In this document: one piece after another, positions 1 to 7,158 of the stretch | Layout: every line of letters begins with the position of its first letter | Numbering within the stretch: position 1 is the first letter of the stretch | IMG/VR virus record: IMGVR_UViG_3300005915_000118 | Location: 1-23,563 of that record | Reading direction: 5' to 3' (one strand) | DNA: 23,563 bases | Origin: a virus | The notes under the pieces: generated by a model | Seen by the model: only the letters and a program-made list of their open reading frames with translations | The model's database searches: none | Told to the model about the DNA's origin: nothing | Program-made: the position numbers and the translations under genes

Positions 1-114
1 AACAAAAAAGTAAGGTTTAAACTTAATTTTCTTTTCTACTTTATTTCCGTTTTTATAACCTTTAACAAGTATATAATTTTTATGTTGGAATACATTAGTA
101 TAAAATTCAGACAT
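1..114 (-). CDS. 43: DNA polymerase gp43, N-terminal 38 codons (cut by window edge)
   Basis: The reading frame starts at the ATG at 114-112 and runs off the window. It begins MSEFYTNVFQHKNYILVKGY and continues with NGNKVEKKIKFKPYFFV. This matches the opening of T4-like family B DNA polymerases (T4 MKEFYISIE..., marine T4-likes MSEFYTNV...GxKxKFRPxxF). The start is supported by a good Shine-Dalgarno (AAAGGAAG) about 5 bases upstream. Its position directly after regA in the order 45-44-62-regA-43 is the T4 core arrangement. Only the beginning of the N-terminal domain is visible; no exonuclease or polymerase motif can be checked. A consensus sigma70-type promoter sits just upstream (143-171). 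Confidence 0.88.
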   Translation of the reverse strand, partial: MSEFYTNVFQHKNYILVKGYKNGNKVEKKIKFKPYFFV

Positions 115-142
115 TCACTTCCTTTACTTCAGCTTTACTTAT

Positions 143-171
143 ATTATAATAAAAAAGACAGTAAATGTCAA
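143..171 (-). promoter_or_regulatory. Consensus sigma70-type promoter upstream of gene 43
   Basis: On the minus strand, -35 TTGACA (171-166) and -10 TATAAT (148-143) are separated by exactly 17 bases, a perfect match to the bacterial housekeeping consensus. It lies in the gap between the secreted-peptide gene and gene 43, whose ATG is 29 bases downstream of the -10. It would let DNA polymerase be transcribed by unmodified host RNA polymerase, independently of the clamp operon. Confidence 0.8.
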
Positions 172-173
172 TG

Positions 174-392
174 TTAATTAGCTGATTTTACAACAAATCT
201 TTGCTTTGGTCTAACAGAAAGAGTATGGTTTAAAACTACTTTTCCTCTATAAGTAGAAGTAATGGTAATTTTACGAACACCATTAGGAACGGTATAATAA
301 GATTGAGCACATTTCTTTGCTGCTGAAGCTATTTCAGGAACCATCATATATCCAAACATCACAGACACTAATATAAGTAATGTATTTTTCAT
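174..392 (-). CDS. Small secreted protein between regA and gene 43
   Basis: 72 residues. The N-terminus is a clear Sec signal peptide: Lys2, a hydrophobic core LLILVSVMFGYMMV, and a likely cleavage site after IASA near residue 24. The mature part is basic (KKCAQSYY..., RGK, RPKQR) with a single Cys, so it is probably periplasmic or exported. No family is recognised. The ATG at 392-390 is preceded by AGGA at about 9 bases. It is the last gene before the gene 43 promoter. An exported peptide inserted in the replication operon is odd; an envelope or superinfection role would be a guess. Confidence 0.7.
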   Translation of the reverse strand: MKNTLLILVSVMFGYMMVPEIASAAKKCAQSYYTVPNGVRKITITSTYRGKVVLNHTLSVRPKQRFVVKSAN

Positions 393-402
393 CTTTGTTG
401 TC

Positions 403-798
403 CTACTTCTTTTTTCCTATTGTGTATTTTGCTACTAAATTCCAGTTAGTTTTATCACTAAAAGGAATTATTTTTATTTGATTCATAGTCGCTAATGGCT
501 CAGTTATAGACTCTGGATTAACTACATCTAGTAACTTCCATTCTTCAAGAAGCTTAATAATAGTATTTCTTCTTGCTACATCGTTTTCATCAAAGTTAGC
601 TTCATTACCGTCTAAAAGAAATAATTCTTTAAAATGTGTAATAAAGTATTTTTGGCGTTTATGTAAAATATGGCATGATTGATATAAGGTATCTGTTTTT
701 CTAGATGCAATACCAATTCTTGTCAACGTTTCTTTTATCTTCAAGAAGTCTTCGTCATTCTTTAATGTAACTTCTATTAGAGAATCTACTATATTCAT
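403..798 (-). CDS. regA: RegA translational repressor
   Basis: 131 residues, close to T4 RegA (122). Recognisable stretches are IEVTLKNDEDFLKIKETLTR, LYQSCHILHKRQKYFITHFK, DVARRNTIIKLLEEW and the C-terminal WNLVAKYTIG; T4 has IEITLKKPEDFLKVKETLTR and WKLVPKYTIGN. RegA binds around the start codons of early phage mRNAs, including its own and the clamp/clamp-loader genes, and blocks ribosome loading. The start ATG overlaps the gene 62 stop (ATGA), which suggests translational coupling, and is preceded by GGTGGAG. Position between 62 and 43 is as in T4. Confidence 0.96.
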   Translation of the reverse strand: MNIVDSLIEVTLKNDEDFLKIKETLTRIGIASRKTDTLYQSCHILHKRQKYFITHFKELFLLDGNEANFDENDVARRNTIIKLLEEWKLLDVVNPESITEPLATMNQIKIIPFSDKTNWNLVAKYTIGKKK

Positions 799-1193
799 TT
801 TGAAACTCCACCTGTTCTTATTGCTTTTTTTATTTGTTTCAAATCATCGTCAGAAAGAAAAGCCATGATTTCTAATGTTTTTTTATGATTAACTTTAAAG
901 AAGTTTTTCACCATATCAATATCATCATCTTTTTGTTTCTTCAACCAAACATGTTTTCTACTCATGCTCCTGATGTTATTTATAAAATACGAATACTGCA
1001 TATGATGATCTAAATCTCCATGCATATTCATCTCATTAGCATATAGAATACTATCAGCATAAAACGACAAAGCTCTATTTGTCAAAAATGGATTATAGTT
1101 TTTTTCAGAAGCTTCTTTGTCATCAGATGTATCAATAAGATGCTTTTTAGTTTTAAGAATACTTGTTACATAATCAAAAGGATTTTCACTCAT
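795..1193 (-). CDS. 62: Clamp loader small subunit gp62
   Basis: 132 residues, shorter than T4 gp62 (187). The sequence opens MSENPFDYVTSILKTKKHLI and contains YNPFLTNRALSFYADSILYANEMN, the pattern of the compact gp62/phage clamp-loader A subunit of marine T4-like phages. gp62 is the single non-ATPase subunit that joins four gp44 ATPases to open gp45 and load it at primer-template junctions. The context (44 upstream, regA downstream with ATGA overlap) confirms it. The start has AAGGA 8 bases upstream and overlaps the end of the small zinc-finger gene. Confidence 0.93.
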   Translation of the reverse strand: MSENPFDYVTSILKTKKHLIDTSDDKEASEKNYNPFLTNRALSFYADSILYANEMNMHGDLDHHMQYSYFINNIRSMSRKHVWLKKQKDDDIDMVKNFFKVNHKKTLEIMAFLSDDDLKQIKKAIRTGGVSK

Positions 1194-1374
1194 TATATAA
1201 TCCTTCTGTTTTTTCTACCATGTATTCCATAAACTTTTCACAATCATCACATACAAATTTGCTAATAGTTATAGACTTATCATTTTCATCTAGAACTTTC
1301 ATTTCAAGTTTAGCTGGATCAGACGACTGAATTATTTCTTTACATATAAAACACTGTCTAGAAATTATTTCCAT
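1186..1374 (-). CDS. Small CxxC zinc-binding protein between 44 and 62
   Basis: 62 residues from the ATG at 1374-1372 (MEIISRQCFICKEI...). I prefer this start because GGTGGAG lies 5 bases upstream; a longer frame up to 1404 would run further into gene 44. Two CxxC knuckles, CFIC near the N-terminus and CDDC about 35 residues later, predict one structural zinc site. It overlaps the end of 44 by 10 bases and the start of 62 by 8, so it is part of the operon. No T4 counterpart sits exactly here. Function unknown; a modulator of the clamp loader or of transcription is possible from position only. Confidence 0.75.
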   Translation of the reverse strand: MEIISRQCFICKEIIQSSDPAKLEMKVLDENDKSITISKFVCDDCEKFMEYMVEKTEGLYNE

Positions 1375-2312
1375 TCTAACTCCACCATCATTTGTGTAAG
1401 ACACGCAGCAAGATTTATTTCTTGATCTGCTACAAAAGCAGCTTTATATTGGTATTCACCAATGATTAAAACGAGTGGAGGGATGCTGGATGGCTTAATA
1501 TAATCATATGCCATATCATAGAACTTACGAAATATCGAAGTAGTATCTATATCAGAATTATCACTAACCCATTTTCTCATGTTTGTAAAATTTTTAGTTT
1601 TCAATGATTCTATAAGAATCTTAAAATTATCTTCAGACACATTAATAAAAATACCTGAATCGATACTACCATTAACAGAATATCTCTGCAACTCGTTAAT
1701 GACTCTTCTCCAATCTGGAAAATGAACATTAACTAATTCAGCTACTGTAGCTTTATCATATGATATATTTTCACTATCTAAAATTCCACAAGCTTTTTTG
1801 AAAAATTGAGATGCTATTTTTGGTTTGTCTGATTTTTCAATTCTAAAAGGTATTACACTGCATCTAGACTGAAGTGGTTTTAAAATTCTATTAATAAAAT
1901 TGCATGTGAGAATAAATCCACAATTCTTCGAATACTCTTCCATAAAATTACGAAGGGCAGGCTGAAAACTATTGGGATTTAAATAATCTGCCTCATCAAG
2001 AATAACATATTTTCGACCACCCTGAAACGAAACAGAAGAAGCAAAATCAGATATCTCATTCCTAAGTGTATCGATATTGCCACTCAATGATCCATTGATA
2101 ACTATATAGTCACATCCTATTTCTTCTAACATTGCTCTAGCGATTGTAGTTTTACCTACACCAGAACCACCTGCTAAAAGCAAATTTGGAACTTGTTTAT
2201 CATCAACGAATTTTTGAAAAGTCTTTTTTAAATCTTCAGGAAGTACGGTGTCCTGTACACGATGTGGCCTATATTTTTCGGTCCACACAAGTTCTTTCAT
2301 AATATTGTTCAT
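1365..2312 (-). CDS. 44: Clamp loader ATPase gp44
   Basis: 315 residues (T4 gp44: 319). AAA+ landmarks: TEKYRP near the N-terminus, Walker A GGSGVGKT (48-55), Walker B ILDEAD (104-109), sensor 1 in FILTCNF (133-139) and the SRC arginine-finger motif (149-151). It hydrolyses ATP to open and load gp45 with gp62. The ATG at 2312 is chosen because AGGA sits 7 bases upstream; the preceding in-frame GTG is less likely. It is flanked by two small operon-specific genes upstream (2325-2725) and the zinc-finger gene downstream. Confidence 0.97.
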   Translation of the reverse strand: MNNIMKELVWTEKYRPHRVQDTVLPEDLKKTFQKFVDDKQVPNLLLAGGSGVGKTTIARAMLEEIGCDYIVINGSLSGNIDTLRNEISDFASSVSFQGGRKYVILDEADYLNPNSFQPALRNFMEEYSKNCGFILTCNFINRILKPLQSRCSVIPFRIEKSDKPKIASQFFKKACGILDSENISYDKATVAELVNVHFPDWRRVINELQRYSVNGSIDSGIFINVSEDNFKILIESLKTKNFTNMRKWVSDNSDIDTTSIFRKFYDMAYDYIKPSSIPPLVLIIGEYQYKAAFVADQEINLAACLTQMMVELEWK

Positions 2313-2324
2313 CACTTATCCTAA

Positions 2325-2564
2325 TCATTTTATATATTTTTTAATTTCTGCAGAAAGTTCTTCATCAATAATTTTTATTAATTCTTTTTCTGCTCTATCA
2401 TTTGGATCTATAACCTTACTTAAATTATATTCACATTTAAAAAATCTTTTTCTATTATTTTCAAACATATAAAATCTTACTTTTGGTATAAAACTTTCTT
2501 CATCAACACCATGTATTGAATAAATATCTATACCATCTATTTTTTTATATAAAGTATTATTCAT
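2325..2564 (-). CDS. Hypothetical protein between 45 and 44
   Basis: 79 residues, beginning MNNTLYKKIDGIDIYSIHGV. No family recognised. It is soluble and charged, rich in Lys/Glu, and ends in an acidic-amphipathic helix (ELIKIIDEELSAEIKKYIK). Its ATG overlaps the stop of the preceding small gene (ATGA), so it is translated as part of the clamp operon. Codon use and spacing are like its neighbours. Confidence 0.72.
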   Translation of the reverse strand: MNNTLYKKIDGIDIYSIHGVDEESFIPKVRFYMFENNRKRFFKCEYNLSKVIDPNDRAEKELIKIIDEELSAEIKKYIK

Positions 2565-2725
2565 TTGTTATCATACAGTTCATCAGTAATAGATTTTCTA
2601 ATTTCTTCACCAATCTGCTCATTAGAGCAATCTAATAATTCTCTAATTGATATATCAATAGTCAATTCAACATTTGGTTCAAATGTTGTTTCTTTAATGT
2701 ATTTACTAAAATTTGTAATCTTCAT
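2561..2725 (-). CDS. Small acidic hypothetical protein after gene 45
   Basis: 54 residues from ATG 2725 (MKITNFSKYIKETTF...). The ATG lies one base beyond the gene 45 stop. An upstream in-frame ATG at 2737 would overlap 45 and has no Shine-Dalgarno, so the start remains uncertain. Content is acidic (EEIRKSITDELYDNK at the C-terminus). No family recognised. It is coupled through ATGA to the following gene. It could be an operon-specific accessory protein of the clamp machinery, but this rests on position alone. Confidence 0.65.
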   Translation of the reverse strand: MKITNFSKYIKETTFEPNVELTIDISIRELLDCSNEQIGEEIRKSITDELYDNK

Positions 2726-2726
2726 T

Positions 2727-3386
2727 TTATTCTTCATATTTAGATTGCGCTTCTGTTGCAACCCAATAAACAATAGAATTCGATTTAAACTGCGAAATAC
2801 CTTTTGATGATAAACTTACTTCATAATCATTATTCATAAGCTTGAGATTTTCTGCTTTAAAAATCATATTAAAAGCTTTTTCTGTTACACCAACAGCAAT
2901 AGAAAAAGAATCTGAAGAAGAAGACTTATTATTCATGGCTTTAACATAAATTGTACCATCTTCGCCAACAATCGACATCTCAGGAACCTTAAGAACAGAT
3001 AATGCTCTTTGCACTTTATTTAAATCATCACTTGTAAGATTAAATACAATATCTACTGAAGGAAGACTCACTTCTTTATTAGGAGGAGAAATAACCATCG
3101 TTGGGTCTGTGTATACATATCTAATAGCTTTTTTATTTTCACTAATTTTCATATGATCATCAAAAAATTCAATTTCAGGATCACCAAAAAGACTCATTGC
3201 CCCAAGAAATTTTGATACTTCATATACAGCAAAATCCTTTGGAAAACTATCATCTATAGTTGCTTTAGCAAATATAGTTTTTTGTGGAGAAATAGTAGAA
3301 AGAACATTACCAGCTTTTACTGATAATGATGGATTAATAGTCGCAAAGTTTTTAAGTATACTAAGCGTATTTTCAGAAATTTTCAT
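2727..3386 (-). CDS. 45: Sliding clamp gp45
   Basis: 219 residues (T4 gp45: 228). The N-terminus MKISENTLSILKNFATINPSL and the paired-domain pattern (IFAKATIDDSFPKDFAVYEVSKFLGAMSLF, then the second copy with SIAVG...NMIFKAENLKLM) fit phage trimeric sliding clamps. It encircles DNA, gives DNA polymerase processivity and in T4 also activates late transcription. It heads the 45-44-62-regA-43 block. It is the predicted partner of the C-terminal PIP-box-like peptides found in three proteins at 5950-9344. Confidence 0.94.
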   Translation of the reverse strand: MKISENTLSILKNFATINPSLSVKAGNVLSTISPQKTIFAKATIDDSFPKDFAVYEVSKFLGAMSLFGDPEIEFFDDHMKISENKKAIRYVYTDPTMVISPPNKEVSLPSVDIVFNLTSDDLNKVQRALSVLKVPEMSIVGEDGTIYVKAMNNKSSSSDSFSIAVGVTEKAFNMIFKAENLKLMNNDYEVSLSSKGISQFKSNSIVYWVATEAQSKYEE

Positions 3387-3389
3387 ATT

Positions 3390-3680
3390 TTATGCACTCC
3401 ATTTTTTAAAAAAATTCGACCAAATATTAGTTTTTTCATTTTTATATTCTATATCTAATATCAATGGCCAAACTAAACCATTCAAATTATAAATCATTAC
3501 ACCACTGTTTCCCACACCAGCAAAAGCAGCATCATATCCATCAAACCAAGATGTAATAGTATTGCCTATTGCTTCTCTATCACCATCTTTTTCAATAATA
3601 AATTTTCTATTCTTAGATTTTATTATATCATGATAAGCTTTATTTGTCAATACTTTAAGCTTTTTCTTTTCTTTTGTCAT
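3390..3680 (-). CDS. Hypothetical protein upstream of gene 45
   Basis: 96 residues with a very basic N-terminus (MTKEKKKLKVLTNKAYHDI) followed by a compact globular part with several Trp and Gly residues (SWFDGYDAAFAGVGNSGVMI). AAGGA precedes the ATG. It is separated from 45 by 3 bases, so it is co-transcribed with the clamp. No family recognised. Confidence 0.7.
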   Translation of the reverse strand: MTKEKKKLKVLTNKAYHDIIKSKNRKFIIEKDGDREAIGNTITSWFDGYDAAFAGVGNSGVMIYNLNGLVWPLILDIEYKNEKTNIWSNFFKKWSA

Positions 3681-3695
3681 TATATAAGTATTCCT

Positions 3696-4876
3696 TTATT
3701 CTATTTTAGAACTAGATAAATCTTTTGTAGATCTATTTGTTTTCTTCTTTAACTGACTTGGATCTGCTGTTGCAGAAGCTCCAATAGAAGCTAAATCTTG
3801 TAACGACCCTCCAAATATATAAGTGCCAACGTGATTCATCTTCATCCATGGGCAGAACCAGACTTTACCACCTGCTTTTTGCACATCATAACAGAAAAGA
3901 TAATCCTCAGATAAATATCTTCTAGAATCTGGATCAATTGCAGCCTGGAAGAACATATGAATTTCTCTATCACCACTAAAGTGTTCTGTTCTAACATGAT
4001 CTGGTTTATAGCTTTTTTCTGGATAAGACTTCATATAATCTTCAAATGTTTTACGTCTGATCATCATGAAACCAGTTCCAATTTCTAAAACTTCTACTGG
4101 CTTATGAAGAGAAATCGAACCACTGCCCTGTTTTGGATTAAATACATAATCACCAACATACTTTTCAAGAACATTTGGGTCATCATCAGCAACACCACGA
4201 TCTACAGCAAGTTTAATTTTTTCCCACGAAATACACTTCTTCGGATATGGCCCACCAATTACATCATATTCTGATTCGTCAGTCTGAAGAGCTAAAAGAG
4301 CTAATACATCTTTTGGATCAAATCCAATGTCAGAATCGATAAACATAAGATGAGTCGCGCCAGATCTCATGAATTCATCACAACAATAATTTCTTGCACG
4401 AGTGACAAGAGATTCATTAAAAAGAAAATACATCTGTAATGGAATTTGATATTGGGCGCACATAGCAGAAAGATCTGCAATCGATCTAGCAAACATTCCT
4501 GCACAATTTCCCATTTATATTCGCATAGATTCGTAATATCTATACCGCTTTCGCTGCTTTATATTGCTATAAAGATTAGACTATATCTTCATCCCAATTT
4601 ATTGGGAGCTGGGCGCTTCGAAAACCATGTACTTGTTTTCTACTCCTTTCGGATAGTCGTTGAACCTTCCATTTTTCAATGGCTTGGCTGCTGATAATCC
4701 ACGCGGGACGTCCCAGCAATTCACCCAGTTATCATCTTTAAATTACTTTAAAGTGAGGCAGATTTACCATACATAGGAGTTGCAATGAACAATTTCTTTT
4801 TTCTTAATTCTTCAATTGGAACTTTTAATTGAAATCCTTGATTTGGTGCTTGTTCTTCTTTTTGTTCTTCACTCAT
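3696..4876 (-). CDS. GT-A-fold glycosyltransferase, split by a group I intron
   Basis: The gene is in two exons. Exon 1 (4876-4766, 37 codons) ends ...LFIATPMYG; exon 2 (4511-3696) continues GNCAGMFARSIADL. Joining them gives an in-frame 308-residue protein with an uninterrupted FIATPMYGG-type start, as in homologous phage glycosyltransferases as I remember them. Key features are FNESLVTRARN, the metal-binding DSD (FIDSDIGF, spliced residues 96-98) and a later SEDYLFCYDVQKAGG segment, typical of Anp1/GT2-like GT-A enzymes. Unspliced, exon 1 reads 4 codons into the intron and stops. The start has only a weak Shine-Dalgarno and overlaps the DUF3310 gene stop (ATGA). Next to a hydroxymethylase pathway it may glycosylate modified DNA, but a surface or virion target is equally possible. 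Confidence 0.88.
4512..4765 (-). ncRNA. Group IA self-splicing intron, 254 nt, no ORF
   Basis: All core elements are visible on the minus strand. The 5' splice site follows a U (TATGGT/AAATCT) with internal guide GCC; the intron ends in G (ATAAATG/GGAAAT). P2 is a 7-bp hairpin with a GUAA loop. P3 is CTGGGTG (4728-4722) with CGCCCAG (4615-4609). P4 is TTGCTG with CAGCAG. P6 has a GAAA loop. P7 is GACTA (4658-4654) with TAGTC (4583-4579) inside the S box AAGATATAGTC. Two extra hairpins (P7.1, P7.2) lie between P7 and P3, the hallmark of IA introns such as T4 td, nrdB and nrdD (sunY). P8 is CCCAAT/ATTGGG and P9 has a GCAA loop. No homing endonuclease is encoded. Confidence 0.93.
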
Positions 4877-5223
4877 TCTTTTTTATTCCCTAAGTTATTT
4901 ACATCATGGTTGTGTAATTGTATCATTGTGTAATGAATAATTTTTAAAAGATCATTACGATTATACCCAGCTTTTCGCCCATATCTTTGAGCATATTTTA
5001 AAATATTTCCCATACAAAAACCAGTGCCGTGACCGGAGTCCAAAATGAACTCCGTGGCTTGATACTTGTTTGAAGAATAATGTTCTTGATAAGTTGAGTC
5101 AACATATTGTTGCATCTCATCAATATATTTATTCTCATTATATTTGTAATTTGGGGATTCGTCTGGAAATATCGTAAATTTGATTCCAGGTTTTGTTGTT
5201 TTATTCATTTCATCATCTTTCAT
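4873..5223 (-). CDS. DUF3310-like protein
   Basis: 116 residues. The C-terminal half GFCMGNILKYAQRYGRKAGYNRNDLLKIIHYTMIQLH follows the DUF3310 (SaV-like) signature GFClGNaiKYisRaGkK...DLkKaxhYl. These proteins are common in phages near nucleotide metabolism genes; T7 gp1.7, a nucleotide kinase, carries a related segment, but no kinase activity can be read from this sequence. The N-terminal half is Tyr/Asn-rich and probably flexible. AAGGA precedes the ATG, and a T4-late-type TATAAATA lies 18 bases upstream. Confidence 0.72.
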   Translation of the reverse strand: MKDDEMNKTTKPGIKFTIFPDESPNYKYNENKYIDEMQQYVDSTYQEHYSSNKYQATEFILDSGHGTGFCMGNILKYAQRYGRKAGYNRNDLLKIIHYTMIQLHNHDVNNLGNKKE

Positions 5224-5240
5224 AATAAAGTCCTTACAAA

Positions 5241-5248
5241 TATTTATA
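5241..5248 (-). promoter_or_regulatory. Putative T4-type late promoter TATAAATA
   Basis: TATAAATA on the minus strand, the T4 late promoter -10 consensus, lies in the gap between the vWA gene and the DUF3310 gene. The extended string TATAAATATTTGTA is repeated exactly in front of the HtrA-like gene (19410-19423), which raises the chance that it is a real phage promoter rather than AT-rich background. Confidence 0.45.
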
Positions 5249-5252
5249 TAGT

Positions 5253-5939
5253 TTAGGCTGAAGCTTTAGAAGTACTTGTATTTTTATTTTTCACAAGTTC
5301 TTTTCTATCAGAATCGCTATATATTGCGTCCATCTTTGCTGCGGCAGATCCTACTGAAGCAGAAGAAGCAGCAAAAGCCGAATTTCTAGAAGCAAGATCA
5401 CTAAATGTACCTCTCAAATTAGACTTATTAAATGTAGCAGAATAATCGCCTTTAAAACCATAATTCATACCAGCAGCAAAGCCATCTTGATCAGCACCAA
5501 GATAAATCATAAGCCAATCATCATTTTCTTTCTGAGAAATAAGCTTCTTAATATCATCAGCCTTAAATTCCTTAGAATGATTTTCATGGCCATCTGTTAT
5601 TACGACAAAAGCTACAGCTTCATTCTTTTCAAGCTTTACTTTCTTATCAATAAACTTAATTGATTCGCCAATAGCATCAAACAAGTTTGTCATACCATTT
5701 GGTTGATATTCATCAACATGTCTCTTAGCTTCTGTTGGTGAAACACATTCACAGACATTTTTGATCTTATCACCTTCAAAGAATGTAATAGATACTGATG
5801 TGCTTTCTTGGTCAACCGATGTCAAATACTCATTAAGAGCTTCTACTGTTTGATTTCTATCAGCCATCATAGATCCAGACTCATCTACAACTAAATGAGC
5901 ATATAGTTTACCAGTGTTCTTTTTAATTAATTTTGCCAT
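5253..5939 (-). CDS. von Willebrand factor A-domain protein
   Basis: 228 residues from the ATG at 5939 (MAKLIKKNTGKLYAHLVVD...), chosen for AAGGA 8 bases upstream. A complete MIDAS metal site is present: DESGS (D19, S21, S23), Thr in GMTNLFDAIG and Asp in VVITDGHENHS. This is a stand-alone vWA domain followed by an Ala/Ser-rich tail (ASRNSAFAASSASVGSAAAK). Such proteins bind partners through a divalent cation. It follows the modification cluster with an 10-base gap. A role in assembling a complex is plausible; the partner is unknown. Confidence 0.85.
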   Translation of the reverse strand: MAKLIKKNTGKLYAHLVVDESGSMMADRNQTVEALNEYLTSVDQESTSVSITFFEGDKIKNVCECVSPTEAKRHVDEYQPNGMTNLFDAIGESIKFIDKKVKLEKNEAVAFVVITDGHENHSKEFKADDIKKLISQKENDDWLMIYLGADQDGFAAGMNYGFKGDYSATFNKSNLRGTFSDLASRNSAFAASSASVGSAAAKMDAIYSDSDRKELVKNKNTSTSKASA

Positions 5940-5949
5940 TATTTTTTCC

Positions 5950-7158
5950 TTATTCAAAAAATGTTTCTAGTGTGTTTTGTTTTTCATTCCAATTATCATG
6001 AGACTTATTCAAATTACTTTGAAATAAGTAATCTGTCTCGATGAATTCACGATTACCATCAATCACATTCTTTATTTCTGTTGCCATATCCTTTGATGTT
6101 TTATAATGAACATTTTGGCAAATGTGATTAACCGATTTAGTTGGATTTAATAGCTCAAAATCAGCTGGTAAACCCATAATAGTCATTGCTTCTCTATATG
6201 TTATATAGCGATCTTCATATGGATGAGTCAGAACATTTGGATAATGCCCAACAAAAGCTCCAATATAATCTTTTGGTATAATAGTTCCCCTTCTCATAAT
6301 ATTACCGCCGGCTGCTAATTTATGAAATTTTCTATTACATTTTGGAACTTCTCTATCATATCCATTTTTAGCCATCCATTCTCCAACAACATCATATGTA
6401 TAACCGGCTCTTTCGATTAAAGACTCTATATCATTTCCTCTAACATTCTTTGTTTCAAGAACATCAAAAAACTCACGATGAGTTATGCCACCATGTATTT
6501 CTTCTAACATATATCTATAATATGGATCATCTTTTGATGGTGTTTTAGAGTTGATTGGCTCCATCTGAAAATTGCTAGTAACACCAGTAATAACATCTTC
6601 AATTTTATCATGGGGTCTATTAAAATATTGAAGCAGTGGTGTTTTTTCTCCAAATTCTTTTTTGTTCCAAAAGAAATAAAACGATCTTTTTCTGAATTGA
6701 GGAACACCATGTAATATATTTTTAGTTAAATATAAACTCATTCCATAACCATTCTTAAGAGAAATATCTCTTAATTTATCAAGCATGAATTTACCAATCT
6801 TCCCTGCTAGCGCTGGGGCATTCTCACCCCAGAACACTAGTGGCTTTACCTCGCCTAAAACATAATTAGCAGTCTTTTCCATCCATTGATTATTTTGATT
6901 ATCTTCTCCAGCTTTATGATGATATTGACTTAGACCAGCGCATGGACATACTGAAGAAACAACATCAATTGGATAAGGAAAAGAGCCACCTTTATCAAGA
7001 AGATAATAAGGAACTTCATTATTATAATAATTTAATAAATGAGATTCATTTGCTTCAAATGGTGAATAACTTAAAATATACTCAGGTCTATTTCCCCACA
7101 CTTCATCAGAAGCTAGAACTTCTCCTCCTATAAGTGGTATTATACTAGCGTGTTTCAT
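5950..7158 (-). CDS. C5-cytosine methyltransferase homologue with degraded motif I and a C-terminal clamp-binding peptide
   Basis: 402 residues. C5-methyltransferase motifs: IV with the nucleophile Cys73 in VCPCAGLS, VI as ENAP, VIII VPQFRKRSFYF, IX around YREAMTIMGLP, X-like QNVHYKTSKDMA. Motif I, normally DLFxGxGG, is here only SIIPLIGG, and the motif II acidic residue is E35 in SPFEANESH. The cysteine chemistry therefore looks intact while the cofactor pocket is altered. The protein ends QNTLETFFE, a textbook QxxLxxFF PIP-box (residues 394-401). It overlaps the upstream SGNH-like gene by 4 bases and sits in the hydroxymethylation cluster. It could methylate, or transfer another group to, cytosine or hydroxymethylcytosine in DNA. 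Confidence 0.85.
   Translation of the reverse strand: MKHASIIPLIGGEVLASDEVWGNRPEYILSYSPFEANESHLLNYYNNEVPYYLLDKGGSFPYPIDVVSSVCPCAGLSQYHHKAGEDNQNNQWMEKTANYVLGEVKPLVFWGENAPALAGKIGKFMLDKLRDISLKNGYGMSLYLTKNILHGVPQFRKRSFYFFWNKKEFGEKTPLLQYFNRPHDKIEDVITGVTSNFQMEPINSKTPSKDDPYYRYMLEEIHGGITHREFFDVLETKNVRGNDIESLIERAGYTYDVVGEWMAKNGYDREVPKCNRKFHKLAAGGNIMRRGTIIPKDYIGAFVGHYPNVLTHPYEDRYITYREAMTIMGLPADFELLNPTKSVNHICQNVHYKTSKDMATEIKNVIDGNREFIETDYLFQSNLNKSHDNWNEKQNTLETFFE

Noticed and set aside
4446-4694. Plus-strand open frame across the intron
   Set aside because: It overlaps the group I intron and the glycosyltransferase exon on the opposite strand; it has no protein-like motif and the intron structure explains the sequence.
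6504-6710. Alternative minus-strand frame inside the methyltransferase-like gene
   Set aside because: Out-of-frame shadow; the main frame shows motifs IV, VI and VIII throughout.
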